Assembly (NCBI GenBank): GCA_965649825.1
Contig: OZ287696.1
Location: 434,001 to 498,000, forward strand
Direction of reading: 5' to 3'
From: Penicillus capitatus
Taxonomy: Eukaryota > Chlorophyta
Length of the DNA: 64,000 nt
The notes below the pieces were generated by a model. It worked only from the letters and a program-made list of their open reading frames with translations. It did no database searches and was not told the origin of the DNA. Shown here piece by piece: positions 34,677-46,373 of the stretch; position 1 is the first letter of the stretch, and every line of letters starts with the position of its first letter. Made by a program: the position numbers and the translations under genes.

Positions 34677-36962
34677 ATGCTCTCAAATAAGACGTCTGTG
34701 TACGCACAACCCCTTAAAACGATTCAGGTGAGCTGCGAGCCACGTCGAGAACCGGTCGTTTTCGAAGGGCGCAACAACCGCTAAGAAGCGGCGACATCAG
34801 ATTTGACTGTCGGTAGTGGTAGAGCACGTCGCAACCGTTGTTTTTGCGTTTCAAAGTGCCGTTTTGGCGAAAACCCTTTCGCACTTTCAACACGTCTGCA
34901 CTTTTCTGCCAGACGCCCATTTATGTTCGACGTGGCACCAACAGAAAACCTAAGACGTTCCGTTGTACTCTGCATTCCTGTAGGGATCTGTGAACTTTCA
35001 AATTGCCGTGCTTAAAGTCAAACAACCAACAGAAATGGAAATGCAAAGGGTGAAAATGTTGGACGACCATATCGTCGTCCTGCGAAATCTGGTCGATATG
35101 ATTTCGCGAGAGCTCTCACAAGCGATTGAGGAGAGACAACACCTCATAGAAATCTTAGGTGTACCTGACCCCGAAGAAACAGGTCGGTCGAAGGCGCCCA
35201 TGATGGACGGTGGGTGGCATTCAGGATGGAATCGTGTGGCGTGTAGATGTTTCAGGAGACACTGGGTCGTGTCGGTGGACTTGTCAAACGCAAAAAGCAG
35301 AATTGGATGAGGACATACCTGGTTTGTGCACGCAAAGGTCCTTGAGTCCCACTTCGCCGCTGAATCTGCAAATGGAAGGCACAAAAACAGCTGACACATC
35401 ATTCCCAGCAGCGAATGATGCCGTCCACTTGATGCATGACGAATCCGATCACGACAGTGCCATGTCCTTCTCGGAAGATTTGCCTACGCCGAGGGGAACA
35501 TCATGTCTGGAACGCCAAGCTGCCGATGAAGCTGATCCAGACGTGAACAATGACGCTCTGTCCGATTCAGATGATGACGAAGCACACGACAACAATAGTG
35601 ACGATGCAGACAAGCATCCAGACGCAACCTATGCAGTAGGGTGATGATATCCCTCTGTTCGTTTGTGTGACTGTGTGCTCGTGGTGGTGGTGGTGAAGGG
35701 AGATGATGCTGGTAAGGTGTCCCGACCAACAAGTTCTCTGAACAACGTTGACAGTGATTCAGAATTGGAGGATGAAGATTCTGCTAAACCGCAAAGCTGG
35801 ATCTCCAACACTGTATATACATCTTCCGTTCTGGATATGATACAAAACCAGCAGCAGAATCGTGATGCAGAAAAGGCAGAAGAAATGGAATCGGATGTTC
35901 GGTGCTTCGAGAAGTTTGGCCGACTTGCTGAATGCTTTTTGCCGGAGATCTTTCAGACGACCACCGTCAGTCTGCGTTCCTACGATGCAGCACTGATCGA
36001 GAAGGCGACAGCAGCATGTCGGTTATCAAACGATATCAAACGCTTAAGAATGGAACTGCAAGACAGAGAGGCCCACATCGAATTCCTTCGCGAAAAGCAT
36101 TATCGCTACAAGGATGCCTGGAAAAAAGAACTCACTCGGAGAGAGCGGGAAACACGGGACTTAAAAAATCAACTGAATCAGGCAACCAGCGCGAAGTTTA
36201 TTATGTTCTGCAAACTTCAAGCTGTTGAGGTCTGCCTCTCCTGACCCTCTGCTGTCGTAAAGTTGGCGTCTGTGCTGCAGGGACGTGTAGGAGAATTGGA
36301 AGAGGCGTTGAGATTGTGTCAGGAACAGATGCGAGAGGCTTCGTTTAATGACGATGATACATCTGATGACGAAGAGTTTACAGATGATGGTATTGTGGTT
36401 CTGGATGTCAATGCCCAACGTTCGGCACAATCGTGTTGTCAGCAGCAGTCGTTTGTTGACTTCCCGCACAGAAGGACGGAGACTGTAGGCCATCATCCTC
36501 TTCAAGACACATTAAGCGAAACCTACAAACGATTGCTCAAGGCAGAGAAAAGGGGAGATAGATTACAGCTCCGACTTCATCAACTGGAAAAAGAAACGTG
36601 TACCACCAGCAACAGCAACAGCAACAACAAGAAGAAGGGTATGGATACGACGACGCCCAATCGCAGCATCACCAATTCGTCAGGGAGGACTGCTAAGAAA
36701 CCCACGCGCCTCGGAGCCAAAGATCTGAAGAAGGTGAGCTTGAGCAATGGTGTTCTTGAATCATGGCTGTGTTTCTGTTCAGCAGCAGCAGCAGTCATCG
36801 AAGACGCATCTCGGCAATGCTCGCAACAAGACAGCCGACAAATCTGCTGTTTCTGCATCAAAAAATGCATTGCGCTCAAAGCATGAACGAGACAGTCATC
36901 GCTCTGTGGCCGAGGCCCGTCCATCCAGTCGATTGTCCAACAGCAAAAGGTGGTCCTCTTAA
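34677..36962 (+). CDS. Acidic coiled-coil protein of unknown function
   Basis: Proposed start ATG 34677 (MLSNKTSVYAQPLKTIQ), joined over a long 256-nt intron to exon 2 at 34984 (GSVNFQIAVLKVKQPTEME, then VVLRNLVDMISRELSQAIEE). Several later exons carry a Ser/Asp/Glu-rich region (LSDSDDDEAHDNNSDDAD), a strong coiled coil (LRMELQDREAHIEFLREKHY, ELTRRERETRDLKNQLNQA), a second coil (RVGELEEALRLCQEQMREA) and a basic Ser/Asn/Gln-rich tail ending KRWSS. The final intron acceptor runs directly into CAG repeats encoding QQQQ. Architecture fits a cytoskeletal, centrosomal or nuclear scaffold, but no family is recognised. The first exon is the least certain part; ATG 35035 is an alternative start. Confidence 0.55.
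34728..34983 (+). other. Unusually long intron (or 5' leader) with perfect hairpins
   Basis: Flanked by GTGAGC and CCTGTAG splice signals. It contains CCGCT(34778-34782)/AGCGG(34787-34791) with an AAGA loop. A larger stem pairs AAAGTGC (34853-34859) with GCACTTT (34881-34887), enclosing GTTTT (34861-34865) and AAAAC (34870-34874). At 256 nt it is about five times the local intron size. An intron-hosted small RNA is possible; clear box C/D or H/ACA signatures were not found. Confidence 0.35.
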
Positions 36963-37530
36963 CTGAATCTGTTACTATCCTGACGAGAAATGGTCGCCGA
37001 AACGTACCTTTGTTCTTTTCTTCTCTACTTCAATCCTTTTCGGGTCCGACGAGGTTGCATCCTGATTGATTGATTGATTGAAATAAACACTCTGGGCACT
37101 TTTGCGATTCGCTACCAGGGAAAAGAAGAAGGCATTGCCATGGTCGCTGTCATGGCCGCCGTCGTTGCTGTATTTTGTGGAGAAGATACGGCGTCCATGC
37201 ATGATCATGGCTTCTTCGAGAAGCGTCCGGCCGTGGCGAATAACATGAGCCAAACTCGCCGCCGCACCCAAACTCCTGCCTCAGATAAGCACCGAGTTTG
37301 GAAGATCCTAAACAACGACATCCATCGCAGTCTTGTTCGACCAATAAAATGCGATCCCGAAATTTCTACATGTCCCACCTAATTCCCGTGTGCTACTATT
37401 TGATTAAAACGGCAGCACTCGATCCATTCATTGAGTGTTGGGAGTTTTAACATCCATAGCCATCTTTTCTCGCCTTTTGCGCTTGTCGTCAAAGTATTTC
37501 AGAAGAGATTTTGAGCAGTGCGATCCTTGC
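36963..37530. other. Intergenic stretch with a short tetranucleotide repeat
   Basis: TGAT is repeated four and a half times at 37063-37080. A + strand frame (37074-37382) contains MVAVMAAVVAVFCGEDTA, which could be a signal peptide, but the rest has no recognisable features and the gene is not supported. Confidence 0.3.
37063..37080. repeat. TGAT tetranucleotide microsatellite
   Basis: Four and a half tandem copies of TGAT. No coding relevance seen. Confidence 0.8.
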
Positions 37531-38091
37531 TCAGATTCGTAAAGTGCAGAGAATTTGAGCTTCAATTGAACGCATTGCAATGAAGATGTCCTTTAGTCGT
37601 TTCAGCATCTTCTTGCTCTGAATGGGTGTGAAGTCTACTAGTTTCTGTAAGAACGAAATCGACTTATTCCTCTGGTCCCTCGATTCGAACAATAGCATAC
37701 ATGTAGTGGATACCCATGAAATAAAGCGTAGACAACGTAGCGGCATCTCCATCCTCCACGAAACCCACACCTGCTTCGGTTGCTGTACATGAAGAGATCT
37801 GTGTTCTGTTATAGGCCACTGGAGAATGCAGAGACACAGTACTCGGAATGATGACTCGATGGCAAACAAAGCGCAGAGAGCGGTTGAGGACGAAGTGATC
37901 AGAAATCTCATGCCTCTTCTCTGGAACGCTGCCATGTATTCTCATGTCAATTGTCGTTGTGATCGTATGATGACGTAGAAGTCCGTCGATTTTCCAAGAT
38001 CCGACAAGAGCTCGATTGCCTGATGCCGCAGTCCGCTGTCCAAGATAACAAAAGCTGACTGTTCGATTTCATTCACTTTATCTGGGGACAT
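37531..38091 (-). CDS. Hypothetical small protein, multi-exon
   Basis: ATG 38091 opens MSPDKVNEIEQSAFVILDSG and continues LRHQAIELLSDLGKSTDFYV. A second open block, 37945 to about 37710, reads VPEKRHEISDHFVLNRSLRF and VEDGDAATLSTLYFM. A third block near 37531-37640 is helical (FTPIQSKKMLKRLKDIFIAM, then RSIEAQILCTLRI). Each block is protein-like and the spacing fits short introns, but I could not settle the junction between the first two blocks. No family is recognised. Confidence 0.35.
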
Positions 38092-38304
38092 CTGATCCGG
38101 ATGGCCTCCAATTTATGCGTCTAATATAATAACTTAAGGGACGAGCTAACGAGCATGTCATGCAGCTTGTCGTGTTTGGGTGGGTGGGTGATGAAACACG
38201 ATGACATACAGGGACGCGGTAGCTGAATGTCTCAATAGCTGTTGCCTTGCCGACCCAGCTGTTGAGACACACAATAAAGCAGAGGGGGAACCTATGTGAC
38301 AATT

Positions 38305-38756
38305 TCAGAAATGGTTGTCTTCGTTTCCTATGACTTGTCGAGATCGTGTGGTTTGTCTATTTTTTTCGGAGAGATCCACTGAAGAGAGTGTGTGTACCTC
38401 GTTTCTTCGTGCTTGACACGTTTCATTTATCTTCAATAGACTGACACTCAATTTTTTGGCGAAGCATGTGTACTCGTGCAGTGCAGACCAAGAGATGCAG
38501 ATGTTTAATACCAATAATGCAACGAACGACGCGGCGACCGTGACATGCGTGAGGCATCCCAACTCTCTTTTGAAGAATCGATCGTTCATCACAAATCGGT
38601 TGGACCGGAATACGCCGTCTTTGGCAAAACTTCGACGTTTCCATCCCAGTCCGTGTCATACATACATAACGCACATCTGAAATCCGGGAATACGGCAAAC
38701 ATCACCCTCAATAGGAAAAATGGCCACCTCTTGTACAGGCGATTGTCGTCGTCCAT
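38305..38756 (-). CDS. Hypothetical single-pass membrane protein
   Basis: ATG 38756 gives MDDDNRLYKRWPFFLLRVMF. After an inferred 49-nt intron containing TGTGATG, the frame continues from EVLPKTA into LGCLTHVTVAASFVALLVLN and ICISWSALHEY, a clear membrane helix. A charged C-terminal tail ends in VIGNEDNHF at the stop near 38305. The intron is supported because it restores one continuous frame between two protein-like blocks. A further upstream exon may exist, since the frame is open to 38825. Family not recognised. Confidence 0.4.
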
Positions 38757-39097
38757 GTTGTTGTTGTTGGAATTCCAATTTGCTACAGTTCGAAAGAAGG
38801 TTGTGGCGAATTGCCTGACTCTCACTACAAGTACAGGGAATGAAATTTTGCTCCAACCTCATCCGGTCTTGGTGAAGCACAACACATGCATGTATTCAAT
38901 CCTTCGTTTTCTCGGTCGATAAGAGGGCCTATACAAAAAACGAATGGGTTTGATAGTGTTTCTTTTTTTTTGTCCAGTGATCGTCCGTCAACTTCGTCTT
39001 CGGGATATCCGTCGACAGCAGGGGATATCAACCACATGACGAAGACAGCAATGGGGCTACCGTTCGACAAAGTCAAGTCGCCAGTCTGATTCGTTTT

Positions 39098-41319
39098 TTA
39101 AGTACGACAGTCCATCTCTCTTTTCACTCTTCTGGCCGCTCGAGAGATTTCCGACAGTTCGAGGTAGGCGACGACAACACGTCGTCGCTTGTTGCGACGC
39201 TTCTCTGCTTCGGCATCGTCTGGCGAACAGCGTCGCGACTGTACGCGAGCAGATCTTCTAGGGGCAGGATGGGTCACTTCATCCGGTTTGACCACCTTCA
39301 TCCTTGTTCTCCTTCCATTCGGACGACGAGGATCTCGTGTCGCCACGGGACTATACTTCAAAGGCGGCACAGGTTCCTTCTTCCCCTTGTCGCCCACCAC
39401 GCGATGTGACTTGGCGTGGATGAGAATGGCCTGCTGCAAAGGTAAATCTTCTTCATGCCATCTTTGCTCAGCATCGGTCCATGCGTCGAACCTCTCGGGC
39501 AGATCTTCAATCGCATGGAGGACGGTTTTCTGGTACTTCTCGGACAACCGCCGACGTTCGGCGATTGACATGGTATCGGTGAGATGTCGGAATCCCCGAA
39601 CAAAACGGGGGCTCGTTTGACTGACGAGTCGACTCACGAGTTCTCGAAGCGTCTCTTCAATGTCATTTCCACATCGCAGACATCTCAGGCATTCTCGACA
39701 CCATGTCAGACGATGATATACCGATGCCAACTGTCGGCAATGACCTCCAGGTCTTTGATCTTCGTACCAAGGCCGGCAGATACTTACCGTTCGTAATTCG
39801 ATCGGATCAAATCCACAGTTCTCCATTCGGTAGTTGAGCTCTTGCAGAACGTATTTCGTGCACTCTTCGTCGTCGTCGATTCCCCAGGGCGCAATCTGCA
39901 AGGGTGAAATAGTGGTCCCATCTTCTAAAGTAATCGTTGGCTTCGTTCGATCCCCTAAACACTCTCCCATCACAAATGTATTCTCTCGAAATTGCAGTGC
40001 GACAGGAAGCGATGCGGCGGAGTTTCCACTCGTCTCGGTGTGCAATCAAAACCATGGCGCCCTTTAACAAATCCACGCCTGTGATTCCTAGATCATAACC
40101 TGTCCCCCACCTCACAGCCATTTCATGCAAGTGAGAGAGTCTACCATTCTCCTGCAGAAGTTGTTCGAGGTTCAGTAATTTGTGCACGGATTGCTGCGTC
40201 AACAAAATATACTGGATGTTCTGAACGGTACACCCAGAGAGCATTTCAAGTAGATTTTTGGGTTGTGAGTAGCGTAGGGATAGAAGCAGTCTTGCCTCTT
40301 CTTCCATCAGCACCGTTTGTGACAGTCCTGATGTTATGTCATGCACCGAACATGAAGATGACTGTTGTTGCGAGTCTTGTTTCTCCAGGAAACATCCCCT
40401 TTCCACTTTTCCATGGGTGTTGTTAGAACCCGAAGAATCCGTCGTTTTGATCGTTAAACATGGATCTCTCGCATTGTCCTTTCTGCGTCGAGTCACGAAA
40501 TCAACGGCATGTTCGTCGATACGCGACAGATTAAGGTCCCGCTCTAACGCATCGTCATGTAAACAGGAAGATACTTTGTACGACGTCAGGTTATGCTTCA
40601 AACACTGTGTCGTTGTGTGGTCATTGACGTGAGTGTGAACCGTCTTTGCCAAGTTCGTCTGTGTGTAAGCTGCGAAGCCACTCGAGGCAGTACCTTCGTC
40701 TGTCCATATGGATTCCGTTCTCTGAAGACTGTCGTCGACGCGCCACAAGCCGAAAACGATATTCTCGAGCTGTCCTAATCGCCACAACCACTTCTCCTTC
40801 GTACCGGCTTCCGCCTTCGATGCATCGGCATAGGAGTCAACACTAGAGGCGACGTCAGCGGCGATTTTCTTGAACTATAGAGTCGAAGGCGCGCAAATGA
40901 AAACGCCATGACGGAAAAGGCGCCTCACTTTGGCCTTCGCGTTCAAGGTTGCTTCATCGTGACTGCAACCATTCTCCATATATTCGTCCTTCAACGACGA
41001 CAGCGCCTTGTTAAGGTCAACGGCCAACGCAGAGAGGGTGCGACCGCTCGAGAAGTTCAAACGCCCCTCGTGCGCTTCGCCCTACAACAAGGCATCATCA
41101 GTACTGCAATGTCTGACGTCTTCGCAAAAAGACCTTTATTGCTATCTTGACCATATCAGCCGCCAACGCCGCTGCGGTTTCCTCAGGGTAAGTCTTTTTC
41201 AGAATAGTTTGTTTGCGAAACGCAAAGATGGCCATATACGACAAGTGGTTTTCGTAACGACATACGGACACGCCAAAGGGATAGACCGTGCTTTTTTGCT
41301 TATACTCTTTGTTCGACAT
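39098..41319 (-). CDS. Helical, basic C-terminus hypothetical protein (probably nuclear)
   Basis: ATG 41319 (MSNKEYKQKSTVYPFGVSV) leads through a 51-nt intron, then a 54-nt one, into a continuous helical region: EETAAALAADMVKIAIK, GRTLSALAVDLNKALSSLKD, FKKIAADVASSVDSYADASK, EKWLWRLGQLENIVFGLWRV. A Ser/Thr-rich segment follows, then a second helical part (LLEMLSGCTVQNIQYILLTQ, SVHKLLNLEQLLQENGRLS), a Cys cluster (CRECLRCLRCGND) and a strongly basic tail (RRNKRRRVVVAYLELSEISR). The Cys cluster could bind zinc. Nuclear location is inferred from the basic tail. At least five exons; the junction near 39960-40080 is unresolved because two frames overlap there. No family recognised. Confidence 0.5.
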
Positions 41320-42150
41320 TCAAAAAACAGCGAAGGGTTTGACGCGTCAACTGCAGGAGAACAACGGTGTTCGTCGGTTGAAGCAAAAAGAGCAAATAAT
41401 CCACTTTATAATGAAACATGCTAAAGCTCCAGCACTGCGCGTCGGTAGCAGTACATAAGACGAACAAACCGCCCATGGCACACAAAAGAACACTGCGAAA
41501 GCAGTCTCGGCACGTCGCCGCGCTCCTGGCGAATATTACGCCGACACAAGCTTAACAACAAACAGGTCGCTTTAAACCACTTCTATGCCAAGGTGGTTAA
41601 TCGTTGGTGAACAGAGAACCACGTCGCCTTTAAAGTTTAGGCGCACTTCGTGTCGCGAGGTTGCGCGATAGTGTGCTGGACAGTTTCAACGGACAGCGCA
41701 CATACTCAGATACATCTATGAAAGACTATTTTCGAAAGAATGGATTCGACAACCTCCGCTGGCGACACATCTTGGAAAAGGAGTGGCCACAGGCCGATTT
41801 GGGACGTCGACGAACCGGGTATAGCGTATCGACCAAGCTCACAGCACTTTTGGGAGCCGACGGGGAAACCCCACGAAGAACAGAGTGCATGACGTCATCA
41901 CAACGAGAGTATTGTGAAGCGACACCCATCACTAGCGCACGCGTGACGTGTTAGAGAGAGCAACGACGAGAGTTGCCGACGAATATTAACTTTCTAAACA
42001 TCGGGGTCGTATCTGTCGCGTTAGAAAAACTTCCGACCATTTCCACTGCCCATCGATGCGGGGTGTATTGACTAAACGATTTTGCGAAGGACGCTGTCGG
42101 TGGCAAATCGTTACAGACAAAGAAGCTACAGAGTATTTTATCTTTCGGAT
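41320..42150. other. Intergenic stretch, nothing supported
   Basis: A + strand frame at 41661-41954 contains MKDYFRKNGFDNLRWRHILE but has no family resemblance and no splice or promoter context. Nothing else stands out. Confidence 0.3.
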
Positions 42151-43696
42151 CACACTTGTCCGGTGGATTCTTTGAAAAGCCCCCGACCGATGATCAGTCG
42201 ACGAATCTCACTCGTACCGGCGCCAATTTCATAGAGCTTTGCGTCTCTCAAAAAGCGTCCTGTCGGATAGTCATTGATGTATCCATTCCCTCCCAAGATC
42301 TAAATCGGCAGGCGTATCTCGTTAGGCATCAGCACTAAGGGAGGATGACTTGTATGGCATCCAAAGCCATTCTCGTGGCTCTTTCGGCTGAATAGAGGAT
42401 CACAGCGGCACAGTCTTTTGGATCCGGTCCTTTCGCGTCCGTCTGTTGAGCTGTTCGATAAAGAAAAGACTGTGAAGCCCTGAAGACAGTGTACATGTCT
42501 GCCAGCTTCGCTTGGATGAGCTGTAAAGACATGCACTGTGTTTTGTACGTCGTTGTATGCACAGAGAGAAACCTGAAACTCGCCGATCTTCTGTCCAAAC
42601 TGTGAACGTTCGCGAACGTACGGGAGAACGACATCCAACATGGCATGCATCAGGCCGATGGGACCTCCAGCCAACACCAATCGCTCATAATCCAGACCAC
42701 TCATCATAACGTAAACGCCTTTGTTCACTTCGCCAAGGACGTTTTCTCTCGGTATCTACTGCCAAAAGGCGACCATCGGGACAGGTCACACAAAAGGGTA
42801 TGGTCACACTTTACAGTTTTTGAAGACCAGTTCACACGTATCGCTGCCACGCATTCCCAGCTTGTCCAATTTTTGCGCCGTAGAAAAACCTTCCATTCCC
42901 TTTTCGACGATGAAACAGCTAATGCCGTGAGATCCTTGTTCTGGAGATGTCTTGGCGTAGACGATGAGAACATCGGCCTAGACACAACATCATCCAAAAG
43001 TGTGACAAAGGGTGACTTACAATCGGTCCGTTCGTGCACCACATCTTAGATCCGTTCAACACAAAGCCTCCGTCCACTGCTTCTGCCCTCGTCTTCATAC
43101 TCACAACGTCGGATCCAGACCCAACCTCTGACATAGCCAGCGCACCAACCTTCTCTCCTGCCATCCAGTCACTGCTGGAAGAATGCCATGGGATGTCGAG
43201 CGATAAAGTCTCTATACCTGAGATAAGATCGGGCAAGTACCTTAATGCCTGATCTTTGGTGGCATGTCGCTGTAACTGAGAGATGCAGATGTTGCTATGG
43301 GCACCATACGCCAAGGCAATGGATCCCGAGGCTCGACTGAGCTCTTCCATGGCGATACAATGGTGCAAGTAGCTTAATCCGAGGCCCCCATAGGCTGGAG
43401 ACGCGGTAATACCTAAAAACAGGGTTGTGTCTGCTATGATCTAATGAGGAGTGTCGAATACCGTGCAGTCCGAAGTCTGCCATGCGTTTCCATAGGTTCA
43501 CTTCAGAGGGAAAGCTGTTCTCCTGGTCCACTCGAGCCGCATAGGGGGCTATGTGCTCACGGGCAAAATCATGTACGACGGTTCGAAATTCCTCGACATC
43601 TTCAAAGCCTTCATTGCTGGCAATTTCGCCGAGATCTCGCTTGGTAAGACGTTGCACCGACGTATATCGCCACAATCGACGTGCAGCGCACCGCAT
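42151..43696 (-). CDS. IVD: Isovaleryl-CoA dehydrogenase, mitochondrial
   Basis: Flavoenzyme of leucine breakdown, oxidising isovaleryl-CoA and passing electrons to ETF. ATG 43696 opens an Arg-rich presequence ([20 protein letters not shown]). Then come [112 protein letters not shown] and [20 protein letters not shown]. The Glu in [12 protein letters not shown] is the catalytic base position typical of IVD, and the C-terminal motif has G-A-G-T rather than the Y-E-G-T of other acyl-CoA dehydrogenases. About seven short introns. The gene appears complete. Confidence 0.92.
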
Positions 43697-43902
43697 CGTG
43701 CTCTAAGAAGCCGAAACGGCAGTCGTCCTTGACGCTTGTTGACGTGGACACTGATGTGACGTCGTTGTGTTGAGATGACAGTGTCCGAAGCAGTCGACTA
43801 TCCCGGAGGTCGTCCGTCTGATTTTTTTCAAGTCGCCTGCGTCGCCGTATGGGTTCTCTCACATTCGACATTGACTTACACGAACAACGCGAAGCGCGAC
43901 CG

Positions 43903-43909
43903 TATAAAG
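43903..43909 (+). promoter_or_regulatory. TATA-like element upstream of an unassigned region
   Basis: TATAAAG on the + strand, with no confident gene downstream. The neighbouring acyl-CoA dehydrogenase gene faces away on the other strand. Confidence 0.25.
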
Positions 43910-44919
43910 TGAGACACTTCATGCGAGAAGTACTGTGACCACGTGAGCGACGACGTGTGGCGTAGCTGCACAAAAACATTTCCTTAACCGACGGCACAAC
44001 ACGCACAAATTTAGAGATTGGCAGGTCGCTCATCTTCCGCCTCTTTTCGTTGATGTGAAGCTTTGTCTCACATTGTAGCCCTTTGCGTGATACGGGTTGC
44101 TTGGCGGAGTTACAGACACTACTGCAGGTGATGCATATGGTCCCAGATGCCTCGATGGGACGTTTGACGGTTCCGTAGGGATTTCCTGTTCAGCATTCGC
44201 CGAAGATCACAGCTTTTGGAGTGTCTCCGCCTGTCCGCAGTGGGCGGAAGGGAGGAGCCGAAAATCCGTTGACATTTGATCCAACATGGCAGAGATTGAC
44301 GCGAACATATGTGTGTCGCAATCTTCACGCCATACGGAAAAACGAACGTCGAACACATGTCAGACGCATCTGGTCAGGCAACGACAATGTCTTGGCGGCG
44401 GCAGTGGGTGAAGAGTGGGCCTCCACTGTCGACGAGACATACGATGACAGCAGGGATGATGAACCGGGGAAGAATCCCTTTGCATGTGAAGTTCGTTATT
44501 ATGACTAGTTTTGCACACGTGGCCCTTTATTTGACTGGTGGGGAGGAGTAGGTCTAACTAAGTCTTCAAAGCATGTGTGCGACGATAGGTCTCACTGTGC
44601 GCACGGAGCTTTGTTTAGTCAATTTTTTGCTGCACACAATGTCACATACTGTCCAAATTGGCTTCCAGAAATGAGATGGCCAGGTGTCAGAGTGGATCCT
44701 GTTGCAAGCATCTGTCACTTATACACGCTCGTAGAGCTGGGTCGGTTTTTTTTTTCCTTTTGACGAATGCACATCCGTCGTTATCACTGTCAGACACAAC
44801 TGTATTTTGGCCTGCAACACAAGAATTTGAGGTCCTCTATCCTCGTCATAAAGAGATGGTCACGGTTCCCATGAATTCTCAACGACAGAATGGGTTAAGG
44901 GAATAACATGGCAATGTGC

Positions 44920-44936
44920 GGTATGGTATGGTATGG
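44920..44936. repeat. GGTAT pentanucleotide repeat
   Basis: About three and a half tandem copies of GGTAT just downstream of the NYN nuclease stop codon. Confidence 0.75.
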
Positions 44937-44979
44937 TGGTTGATGTAAAGCAACATTACATGGTATCCGATCCATCCCT

Positions 44980-46164
44980 CTACGGTTCTTTCTTGCGCTC
45001 TTCAATGAGTGCATTACGTAGCTCTTGTAATTCCGATAGCGTGTCTTCGGGCATCGCATCTCGCAAGACGGCCTCTTTCGATGTTGTTTCTTGATCCTGC
45101 AATATCATATCGAGATCTCTCTTAGACTTCTGGACCTCGGACAGAAAGAAATCGGAACTCCTGATGGTTCAATGACAGGAGAGCGGAGCAAAAGGCAGAG
45201 ATGACTTACTGACAGTCGACCATGGGGGGCTGAATGCAGGTATCGCGTGCATCATTATCAGAAGTCACCACTGTGATCCTCCGCGTCCCTTCAGCTAGAT
45301 ACCTATCAGCTTCGATTTTGAGGCCGAAATCTGCTTCGTATTCGGTACAGTATACGATGTCCATTCCATATGACGACTGTCGATTCATCGACTCATCTGG
45401 CGGCTGAGCTTCGGGCAGGACGAGGGTCGGGGAGCTTTACCTGAATAGCGATTGCCGACGGCGTCGTATACGATGCATGTCCGAAAGCCCCTTCCTTGAC
45501 TGTAGATGCTGATGTCCTCTTCCATCATCTCGCGCCGTTCCCTGAACTCCTTCCCGTTAAAACGTCGCTTTTCTGTCAATGCAGAACGGCATGTGTTGTG
45601 CAACTTCCTCGCAGCTTCTTCACCTTGCTTTGCCATTTCGGCTAACAGATTGTACCCATCGATCACCAATCCTTCTGGATTCTCTGTCATATCCGACCCA
45701 TAAAGATTCTTCAGATGTTGGGGTGCATCATCGAGTTCATGCGGATTATATCCTTCCCTTTCCATCGCAGTTTCTCCCGGCATGTTCTTGTGTCGGTAAC
45801 ATCTTGAACCCTTTCTTGAACCCTTTGAACCTGTCGTCGTTGTGTTGCTCTCGGTGTTTGCCTGTCGATCACCATAGTAAGTGGAGAGAGATGACAGAAC
45901 GGGCGAATCACGTCTCTCTCCGCTTCTTTCTCCCCAAGCGTCTTCTTTCGATTGCGAAATCTTTCGCCGTTCGTTGGCGACGTGACTTTCGTATTTTTCC
46001 TTGACTTCAGATCATCGTATTGAAGGAAGGAGATCCATGGAATGATGGCAGATCACTTCGGAGTTGTTCAAGACCCGAACGGCGTTGCGCAATCCACCCA
46101 GGTCACGGATATCTTCAGATGTCAATCTCTTCGGTGTATCCTGCGACTCCTGCAACTCTTTCAT
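44980..46164 (-). CDS. NYN-domain RNA nuclease, YacP/Rae1-like
   Basis: YacP-type NYN proteins are PIN-like endoribonucleases; bacterial Rae1 cuts mRNA on the ribosome and plastid-bearing eukaryotes have homologues. ATG 46164 starts a helical leader (MKELQESQDTPKRLTSEDIR) and a Lys/Ser-rich linker (TTTTGSKGSRKGSRCYRHKN). The NYN core follows: GLVIDGYNLLAEM (first acidic motif), RGFRTCIVYDAVGNRYS, GMDIVYCTEYEADFGLKIEA with DRYLAEG, and RRITVVTSDNDARD (final acidic motif). A C-terminal helix (SKEAVLRDAMPEDTLSELQE) ends in KKEP. A 44-nt intron is placed after RYS. The usual A-D-D at the third motif reads ADFGLKIEAD, so one metal ligand may be shifted. The long basic N-terminus is a possible plastid leader or RNA-binding extension. 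Confidence 0.68.
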
Positions 46165-46373
46165 CTGGACACCCACCCTATGCTGTCTATGCGTCTATGA
46201 ATTGGTCAATCTGTCACCTTTTGTCGATGGCGACCTTTCTTACGGCACCATATCACTAACTCTGTCCGTTCTCGAACGACGCGATCGCGGATCGAGATTT
46301 CCCGACCTCGAGTCAAACGTCCGTATCTGTCTAGAAAAGACATATCGCTTTACCGACGGACGATGAATAAAAA

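Larger units (their letters stand above)
43697..44979. other. Intergenic stretch with TATA box and possible small coding exon
   Basis: TATAAAG at 43903-43909 on the + strand has ordinary core-promoter form. Downstream, 44190-44508 holds an open frame with protein-like text (HSPKITAFGVSPPVRSGRKG, then GEEWASTVDETYDDSRDDEP). I could not connect it to a start codon with a consistent phase, so it is not called as a gene. GGTAT is repeated about three and a half times at 44920-44936. Confidence 0.3.

Noticed and set aside
41098-41319. A + strand micro-intron GTAAG...TTTTCAG near 41189
   Set aside because: The minus-strand frame through this interval joins cleanly to the next helical exon, so the plus-strand splice signals are coincidental.
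41661-41954. 97-aa frame on the + strand containing MKDYFRKNGFDNLRWRH
   Set aside because: Begins at a non-ATG codon, has no promoter or splice support and no family similarity.
43611-44033. 140-aa open frame on the - strand overlapping the acyl-CoA dehydrogenase start
   Set aside because: It is in another frame of the dehydrogenase 5' end and upstream region; Arg/Ser-rich shadow without domain features.
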